Assembly: GCA_016936735.1 (NCBI GenBank)
Contig: JAFGXH010000176.1
Location: 1 to 34,934 of the forward strand
Direction: 5' to 3'
Length of the DNA stretch: 34,934 bases
DNA from: a bacterium
GTDB taxonomy: Bacteria > UBP6 > JAFGXH01
Shown here: positions 29,150 through 34,934 of the stretch, in pieces
Numbering within the stretch: the stretch's first letter is position 1
How the letters are laid out: every line of letters starts with the position of its first letter
The notes under the pieces: generated by a model
Seen by the model: only the letters and a program-made list of their open reading frames with translations
What the model was told of the DNA's origin: nothing
The model's database searches: none
Position numbers and translations under genes: made by a program

Positions 29150-30010
29150 ATGGTTGTTGCACATGATTTTCTATACCAAAAACCATCAACTCTTTTAGAT
29201 GCTCTCAAATTAAGAGCACAATATGGAGAGAAATGCTCATTATTAGCAGGTGGAACAGATTTGGTTGTTAATATAAAAGAGAGACGTATCTCTCCTGATA
29301 TTGTAATAGATATAAAAGGGATTCCAGAGTTTTCTATTCTTGAAGAGAGAGATGGCTCTATTTTTATTGGTTCTGCTATCACATTTACAGAATTAATAGA
29401 GTCTCCACTTATTAAGAGTAGAGTTCCAATAATAGCTGAGTCTGCACATACAGTAGCCTCTGTTGGAGTTAGAAATAGAGCCACTCTTGTAGGAAATATC
29501 TGTTCTGCTGTTCCATCATTGGACTCAGCACCAGCTCTTCTTGTTTATAAAACAGATGTTGTTGTGGAGAGTGTTGATGGAAAAAGAATTATTCCTATTG
29601 ATAAATGGTTTGTTGCTCCTAAAAAAACAGCTCTTCAAAATAATGAGATTGTTTTAGGAGTTTTAGTGGAGATTCCAAATTCAGAAAATGGAACAGCATA
29701 TATGAAACTTGGTCGTTACTCTGGTGAGGATTTAGCTCAAGCAGGTGTTGGAATAATGATTTCAAAAAATTTAGAGTATAAAATTGCATTTTGTGCAGTT
29801 GGGCCAGTTCCTAGAAGAGCATTAAAAGTTGAGGCTTTTTTAAATGGTAAAGAGTTTTCATCAATAACAAATGAGCTTTCAGAAATTATTCAAAGTGAAA
29901 TCTCCCCAATAACTGATATTCGTGCATCAAAAGAGTATCGTAGACATATGGTTGATGTTCTGGTTGAGAGAGGGATTAAATTAGCTCTTTCAAGATTGCA
30001 GGGGGAATAA
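29150..30010 (+). CDS. Molybdenum hydroxylase FAD-binding subunit (XdhB/CoxM-like)
   Basis: SLLAGGTDLVVNIKERR, TVASVGVRNRATLVGNICSAVPSLDSAPALLV, CO-dehydrogenase-flavoprotein-like C-terminus. Confidence 0.93.
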   Translation: MVVAHDFLYQKPSTLLDALKLRAQYGEKCSLLAGGTDLVVNIKERRISPDIVIDIKGIPEFSILEERDGSIFIGSAITFTELIESPLIKSRVPIIAESAHTVASVGVRNRATLVGNICSAVPSLDSAPALLVYKTDVVVESVDGKRIIPIDKWFVAPKKTALQNNEIVLGVLVEIPNSENGTAYMKLGRYSGEDLAQAGVGIMISKNLEYKIAFCAVGPVPRRALKVEAFLNGKEFSSITNELSEIIQSEISPITDIRASKEYRRHMVDVLVERGIKLALSRLQGE

Positions 30011-30504
30011 TGAATAAAATAACATTTATAATAAATGGTGAAAAACGCTCTATATATGTTGAACCTAATGATGTTTTATTAGATGTATTAAGAGATAAAT
30101 TAGGATTAAAAAGTCCAAAATGTGGCTGTGAAAGAGGTGATTGTGGTGCCTGTTCAGTTCTATTGAATGGAAAAAGTGTTAGAAGTTGTTTGGTTTTTGC
30201 AATTGAGGTTGATGGTTGTGAAATTGAAACTGTTGAAGGTATCTCTCAAAATGGATTAAGTGTTGTTCAAGAGGCATTTATTGAGATGAACTCTTTTCAA
30301 TGTGGTTTTTGTGCTCCAGGAGTTGTAATTGCAACAACAGAGCTACTAAGAAAAAATAGTACTCCAACAAAAGAGGAGATTAAAGAGGCATTAGCTGGAA
30401 ATCTATGTCGTTGTACAGGATATACCCCTATATTAGAGGCAGTTGAGAAAATCTCTCACCACAACAAACATAACTCAGATAATACAGGAGGTACAAATGA
30501 GTAA
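30010..30504 (+). CDS. Molybdenum hydroxylase [2Fe-2S] subunit (XdhC/CoxS-like)
   Basis: CGCERGDCGACSVLLNGKSVRSC and QCGFCAPGVV...GNLCRCTGYTPI. TAATG coupling to the FAD subunit. Confidence 0.97.
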   Translation: MNKITFIINGEKRSIYVEPNDVLLDVLRDKLGLKSPKCGCERGDCGACSVLLNGKSVRSCLVFAIEVDGCEIETVEGISQNGLSVVQEAFIEMNSFQCGFCAPGVVIATTELLRKNSTPTKEEIKEALAGNLCRCTGYTPILEAVEKISHHNKHNSDNTGGTNE

Positions 30505-32842
30505 ATATAGATTTGTTGGAAAGGGTGTTGAGAGAATTGATGGTAGAGAGAAAGTGTCTGGTGCAGCAATCTATACAGATGATTTAGAGTTTGGTCCAGA
30601 TCTACTTTATGCAGAGATTGTTGAAAGTAGTGAAGCACATGCAAAAATAGTATCAATAGATGTAACTGAAGCAGAAAAAGTGGAGGGAGTTGTTCAGATT
30701 TTTACAGGAAAAGATTTTCCATATAAATTTGGTCTATATATGAAAGATAGATATATTTTTGCTCAAGATATTGTTCGTTTTATTGGGGAGCAGGTTGCAG
30801 CTGTTGTTGCAAGAGATCCAAAGGCGGCAAAAAAAGCAGCAGAGTTAATTAAAATAGAGTATGAATTATTAACTCCTGTTTTTTCTCAAATGGATGCAAT
30901 ATCTGAAAATCCAGTTCTGCTTCATCCAGATTTGGGAGAGTATCCTCATGTGCCTTGGTTTTTTCCAAAAGAGAATACAAATATTGCTCATTGGAGAAAA
31001 ACAAAAAGGGGTGATTTAGATGGTGGATTTAAAGATGCTGATCTTATTCTTGAGGAGACATTTGAGGTTCCAAGATATGCTCATTGTGCTATTGAGACAC
31101 ATGTTGTTATATCAAAATATGACTATTCAGGAAGATTAACTGTTTGGGCAAGTTCTCAATCACCATATACACAAAGACATCTTTTTGCTGAGGCATTAGC
31201 ACCACTTGGAATAAAACATAAAGATGTTCGTGTTATTGCTCCACATGTTGGAGGTGGTTTTGGAGGTAAAGCAGGAGTAACGATGGAGATTCTTGCTGCT
31301 GCTCTTGCAACAAAAATGAAGGGACATCCTGTTAAAATAAGATGGAGTAGAGAGCAGGAGTTTTATAACACATATCAAAGATTGGGAGTTGTTGCAAAAC
31401 TTAAACTTGGTCTTAAAAAAGATGGTTCAATAACAGCATTACAACATCAACTCTATTGGGATGCTGGAGCATATGTTGAGTATGGGGCAAATGTTGTTAA
31501 TGCAGTTGGATTATCAGCTACTGGTCCATATAAAATTCCAGCTATATCAATAGATTCACTCTGTATATACACAAATTTACCACCAGGTGGTGCATATAGA
31601 GGATTTGGATATTCTGAGTTTCTTTTTGGTTTAGAGTCTTTAATGGATCAGGCTGCTGAAAAATTGGGAATAGATGCTGTTGAGTTTAGATTAAAAAATG
31701 CAATCTCAAAGGGTGATACTCTTGCTTATGGTGCACACATGAATCCAAATGGGTTAAAACAGGCAATAACTGAGGTTGCAAAAGAGATTGAGTGGGGAAA
31801 AGAGGTTGTTTCAATAGATCCTGAAAAAGTTTTATGTAAAGGTTTTTCACTACTTTGGAAAGCACCTGCAATGCCACCAAATGCTTCATCTTCTGCATTT
31901 ATTAAATTTAATGAGGATGGGAGTTTAAATATTTTAGTATCTGGAATGGATATTGGGCAGGGTTATTTAACAGTTATGGCTCAAATTGCTGCAGAGATTT
32001 TATCTGTTCCACCCAATAAAATACGTGTTGAAAATCCAGATACAGATAGGAATCCATATGAGTGGCAAACTGTTGCATCTCATGTAACTTGGTCTTGTGG
32101 TAATGCTGTTAAAAAGGCTGCTATTCATATTAGAGAACAGATATTTGATCTTATGGAGAGGGCATTTAAAGTTTCAAAAGATAATTTTTATCTTGAGGAT
32201 GATGGAGTAAAAAGTCATTTAGATCCATCATTTTATTTAGCATTTAAAGATTTTGTTGTTTTTGGTATTCCAATGGATGATGGTAGTTTTAGAGGTGGAC
32301 CAATTACAGGTGTTGGTACATTTTTACCAGAGTTCTCATCAGCAAAAAGTGATCCAGAAACGGGACAGGGAGGACATCCAAATGTTCATTATACTGTTGG
32401 GGCAGCAGCTGTTTTACTTGAAGTTGACAAAAAAAGTGGTCAAATTAAAGTTTTAAAAGCTGTTGAGGCAATTGATGCTGGTCAAGCGATAAATCCAGAT
32501 CTTGTTAAAGGACAAATAACAGGTGGATTACTTCAGGGATTAGCAACTGTTTTATATGAGGATATGCGTTTTAATGATAAAGGACGTCTTTTGAATCCAA
32601 ATTTTACAGATTATAAAATTCCAACAACAAAAGATATTCCAGAGGAGATTGTTCCTATTATTATTGAAGTTCCTCAACCAGATGGTCCATTTGGTGCTCG
32701 CGGGGTTGGAGAACAAACAATGATTCCTGTTGCACCAATGATTGCAAATGCACTTTATAATGGTCTTGGAATTCGAATTAAATCTATGCCTATAACTGCA
32801 GAAAAAGTTGCAATGGCTATTCTTGAAAAAGAGAAAAATTAG
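30497..32842 (+). CDS. Molybdenum hydroxylase molybdopterin-binding subunit (XdhA/CoxL superfamily; substrate unknown)
   Basis: GVERIDGREKVSGAAIYTDD, APHVGGGFGGKAGV, PPGGAYRGFGYSEF, GPFGARGVGEQTM with catalytic Glu. Start placed at ATG 30497 with SD AGGAGG, overlapping the Fe-S subunit stop by 8 nt. Confidence 0.95.
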   Translation: MSKYRFVGKGVERIDGREKVSGAAIYTDDLEFGPDLLYAEIVESSEAHAKIVSIDVTEAEKVEGVVQIFTGKDFPYKFGLYMKDRYIFAQDIVRFIGEQVAAVVARDPKAAKKAAELIKIEYELLTPVFSQMDAISENPVLLHPDLGEYPHVPWFFPKENTNIAHWRKTKRGDLDGGFKDADLILEETFEVPRYAHCAIETHVVISKYDYSGRLTVWASSQSPYTQRHLFAEALAPLGIKHKDVRVIAPHVGGGFGGKAGVTMEILAAALATKMKGHPVKIRWSREQEFYNTYQRLGVVAKLKLGLKKDGSITALQHQLYWDAGAYVEYGANVVNAVGLSATGPYKIPAISIDSLCIYTNLPPGGAYRGFGYSEFLFGLESLMDQAAEKLGIDAVEFRLKNAISKGDTLAYGAHMNPNGLKQAITEVAKEIEWGKEVVSIDPEKVLCKGFSLLWKAPAMPPNASSSAFIKFNEDGSLNILVSGMDIGQGYLTVMAQIAAEILSVPPNKIRVENPDTDRNPYEWQTVASHVTWSCGNAVKKAAIHIREQIFDLMERAFKVSKDNFYLEDDGVKSHLDPSFYLAFKDFVVFGIPMDDGSFRGGPITGVGTFLPEFSSAKSDPETGQGGHPNVHYTVGAAAVLLEVDKKSGQIKVLKAVEAIDAGQAINPDLVKGQITGGLLQGLATVLYEDMRFNDKGRLLNPNFTDYKIPTTKDIPEEIVPIIIEVPQPDGPFGARGVGEQTMIPVAPMIANALYNGLGIRIKSMPITAEKVAMAILEKEKN

Positions 32843-34248
32843 AAACTTGCAGATGCACCAACAGAGAATACAAACATATCTGTTTTATATCTTCCATTAC
32901 CAACAACAAAATCTGAAGGAAAATCGTTTTCAAGAGGATTTGCAGGATGAGCCTTTGATGTTACAACATCTCTTTGAACAAAATTTATATATGAGAATGC
33001 AGATGTAAACTGCAGATAGTTCCATTTATATTCAATACCAACAGATACACCATATTTATCTGAATCTACAATTGATGCATCATAATACTCATCTGGTATT
33101 GCTCCCTGTTCAAAAAATGTTCCAAGAGATAATATAAATGTTCCTTGAGAGAAAATAATATCTCCACCCAAATGAATAGAGAATGTATCCATCCACTCTT
33201 TTGGTTGAACCATATCCTCCATTATTAAAACACCATCACCTAATCCTGTTTTAGCAGACATTTTAGGTGATATAACAATTTTATCATGTCTGGACCACAT
33301 CTCATAACCTAAAACTAGTTCAATATTGAAAAAATCTGGTTCTTGATATAGAAAACCCAGTTTAAAAGTGTGAGGTAATTTTAAAGATACAGATATATCA
33401 TCTCCAATAATCTCTGTTTTTGCATTAACTAAAATCTCAGAACGCTCATATATTTTAACATCAGCTGTTCCCTCAGCATCAACATCAATTGGTGATTGAT
33501 AAGCAAATGAAAAAGATATTTTAGAGTTTAAATCATAAAGAACACCAAAGTTAAAATTGATATTTATTGGATCTGAAACATCAAAATTAATATTACCATC
33601 ACCACCACCCTCTCTAACATAATCATTCATTATTGAACCAAGCTCCCCACCTGCAACAATAAAATCTAAATTATATCTAAAACTTACATAACTATTTTTT
33701 AATCCAACTCCAATAGCAAGATTTGGAAGTATATTAAATGATGCTGTAAGTTGAGCATTTATCATCATAATATCAGAATCATAAAGAGAGTATCTATTTG
33801 GACATGTTGGATGATTTCTTCCTCTACAGGTTGAATCATATTTATAATCTGGAGCATAAGGACCATGAAGAGCAAATGAGAAGTTCCATTTTTTTAAATC
33901 AAAATTTTCTGAAACTACAATTGTTGGATTAAAAAATGGATCTGGCTGATTTAAAATCTCATAAGAGTAGTCTGTTGGATCATACTCTGGTTCCTCATCA
34001 AATGGCCTATTGTAATAGTAAATAGAGCCTCTTGTGTTAATTCCAGCTATAGATAAATAGGCCTCTCCTCCTTTTATTCTGGATAAACCTGCTGGGTTTT
34101 GAATTGTTGCAGTTAAATCATCAGCTTTTGTTATAAAGGCTCCACCTCTTGCAGTACTTCTTGGTCCCATTATTGGTAACCAGTATCCACTTCCAAAAAT
34201 CTGAATTGTTGTTAAGAAAAATAGACAAAGTTGTGTTAAATTTTTCAT
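32839..34248 (-). CDS. FadL/OmpP1/TodX-family outer-membrane protein
   Basis: Signal peptide; GSGYWLPIMGPRSTARGGAFITKADDLTATIQNPAGLSRIKG (FadL-type N-terminus); beta-barrel-like C-terminus ending in SF. Confidence 0.85.
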   Translation of the reverse strand: MKNLTQLCLFFLTTIQIFGSGYWLPIMGPRSTARGGAFITKADDLTATIQNPAGLSRIKGGEAYLSIAGINTRGSIYYYNRPFDEEPEYDPTDYSYEILNQPDPFFNPTIVVSENFDLKKWNFSFALHGPYAPDYKYDSTCRGRNHPTCPNRYSLYDSDIMMINAQLTASFNILPNLAIGVGLKNSYVSFRYNLDFIVAGGELGSIMNDYVREGGGDGNINFDVSDPININFNFGVLYDLNSKISFSFAYQSPIDVDAEGTADVKIYERSEILVNAKTEIIGDDISVSLKLPHTFKLGFLYQEPDFFNIELVLGYEMWSRHDKIVISPKMSAKTGLGDGVLIMEDMVQPKEWMDTFSIHLGGDIIFSQGTFILSLGTFFEQGAIPDEYYDASIVDSDKYGVSVGIEYKWNYLQFTSAFSYINFVQRDVVTSKAHPANPLENDFPSDFVVGNGRYKTDMFVFSVGASASF

Positions 34249-34348
34249 GTACCCCTCAACACATGATTAATTCTATACTCTACAAAATAGCTATTAAAAT
34301 ATCAATAGTTTTTTCGTTGTTTAAATAATTAACTCACTATTTATTAAT

Positions 34349-34934
34349 TTAAAATATAATAGGTAAACTATTTTTTATTTTTAAATAGAATTTTGAATTT
34401 AGAAAAATAAAACCAGATTCATCAGAAAAAATAGCTGTTTTTTGATTTGTGATAATTGGAATAGTTTGATTATTTGGTGATATTTCAATATTTTTTAATT
34501 CAATAACACCATTATCATAATATACTTTTATATTATAACTATTTGGATATACTTTTATCTGTTCACCATTTTTAAAAGAGTATATATTTTTTCCATCATC
34601 AAAAACTACTAGTTTGCTATTTTCAGGAGTAACAACTGGAATTTTATCTGCTTTTGGAGAGAAACTTAGTGTAACTGTTTGAGATTCAACTAAAGATATC
34701 TCCAAGCTATTTTCAATGTTTTTAGCCTCTCCATAATTAATAATATAGTCTCCTTCAGGAATATTAAGAGATAAATCACCCTCAAAAAAATATGATAAAT
34801 AGAGTCCACATTGAGCTGCTGGATGGCTATCTAAACAACTAAAGCTATTTTTTGATTTAATTGATACTAAACTATATCTATCTGTTTTTAAATTTAATTG
34901 AATATAGTTTAGATTTTTATAATAAATCTCACTA
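34349..34934 (-). CDS. Partial hypothetical protein (5' end beyond the window)
   Basis: The frame of the listed 118-aa ORF stays open upstream to the window end (SEIYYKNLNYIQLNLKTDRYSLVSIKSKNSFSCLDSHPAAQCGLYLSYFFEGDLSLNIPEGDYIINYGEAKNIENSL...). The listed TTG start is therefore probably internal. Confidence 0.75.
   Translation of the reverse strand, partial: SEIYYKNLNYIQLNLKTDRYSLVSIKSKNSFSCLDSHPAAQCGLYLSYFFEGDLSLNIPEGDYIINYGEAKNIENSLEISLVESQTVTLSFSPKADKIPVVTPENSKLVVFDDGKNIYSFKNGEQIKVYPNSYNIKVYYDNGVIELKNIEISPNNQTIPIITNQKTAIFSDESGFIFLNSKFYLKIKNSLPIIF

Noticed and set aside
30443-30496. ORF-track N-terminal extension MRKSLTTTNITQIIQEVQ of the Mo subunit
   Set aside because: Lies within the Fe-S subunit gene and the family N-terminus fits MSKYRFVGKGVERIDG, which has its own AGGAGG SD.
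24227-32842. Standard allantoin degradation operon or standard xanthine dehydrogenase operon
   Set aside because: No allantoinase, allantoate or ureidoglycolate enzymes in the window, and the Mo subunit lacks the xanthine-binding Glu; the AllFGH-like label is kept only at family level.
32808-33008. 66-aa plus-strand ORF across the convergent gene ends
   Set aside because: Out of frame with the Mo subunit, antisense to the FadL-like gene, Gln-rich shadow sequence.
1-34934. CRISPR array, prophage, transposon or antiphage island
   Set aside because: No regularly spaced direct repeats, no integrase, transposase or phage structural genes, and no recognised defence genes apart from the RtcB/PrfH repair pair.

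Overview
AT-rich bacterial chromosomal window, gene-dense. I saw no rRNA or tRNA genes, CRISPR array or clear mobile element. Left part: a P1-family (DmpA-type) self-processing hydrolase, pyruvate phosphate dikinase, and a minus-strand run ubiB/ABC1 kinase - rsgA - rtcB - prfH (ribosome biogenesis plus 16S rRNA repair and rescue). Middle: nadC, a small secreted protein, queG, a giant 1897-aa TPR-type protein, a Cys-rich lipoprotein, and cvpA-like - HEAT-like - tmk. Right part: iorAB (2-oxoacid:ferredoxin oxidoreductase), divergent from a probable catabolic cluster: AllH-like (DUF2877) / FdrA-AllF-like / AllG-like (DUF1116) / metal-dependent cyclase-family hydrolase / three-subunit molybdenum hydroxylase (FAD, 2x[2Fe-2S], Mo). 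The window ends with a FadL/OmpP1-like outer-membrane protein. The two most interesting signals are: (1) the oxamate-carbamoyltransferase-like plus ring-opening hydrolase plus Mo-hydroxylase cluster, whose Mo subunit lacks the xanthine-binding Glu and so may act on a different, unassigned N-heterocycle; and (2) the rtcB 5' leader, which has a promoter-like sequence, a hairpin-loop-presented perfect Shine-Dalgarno (AAAGGAGG) and a 6-codon leader ORF, followed by a terminator-like hairpin between rtcB and prfH. This could be a sensor of 16S 3'-end integrity. All family calls are from motif recognition by eye; no database search was run.
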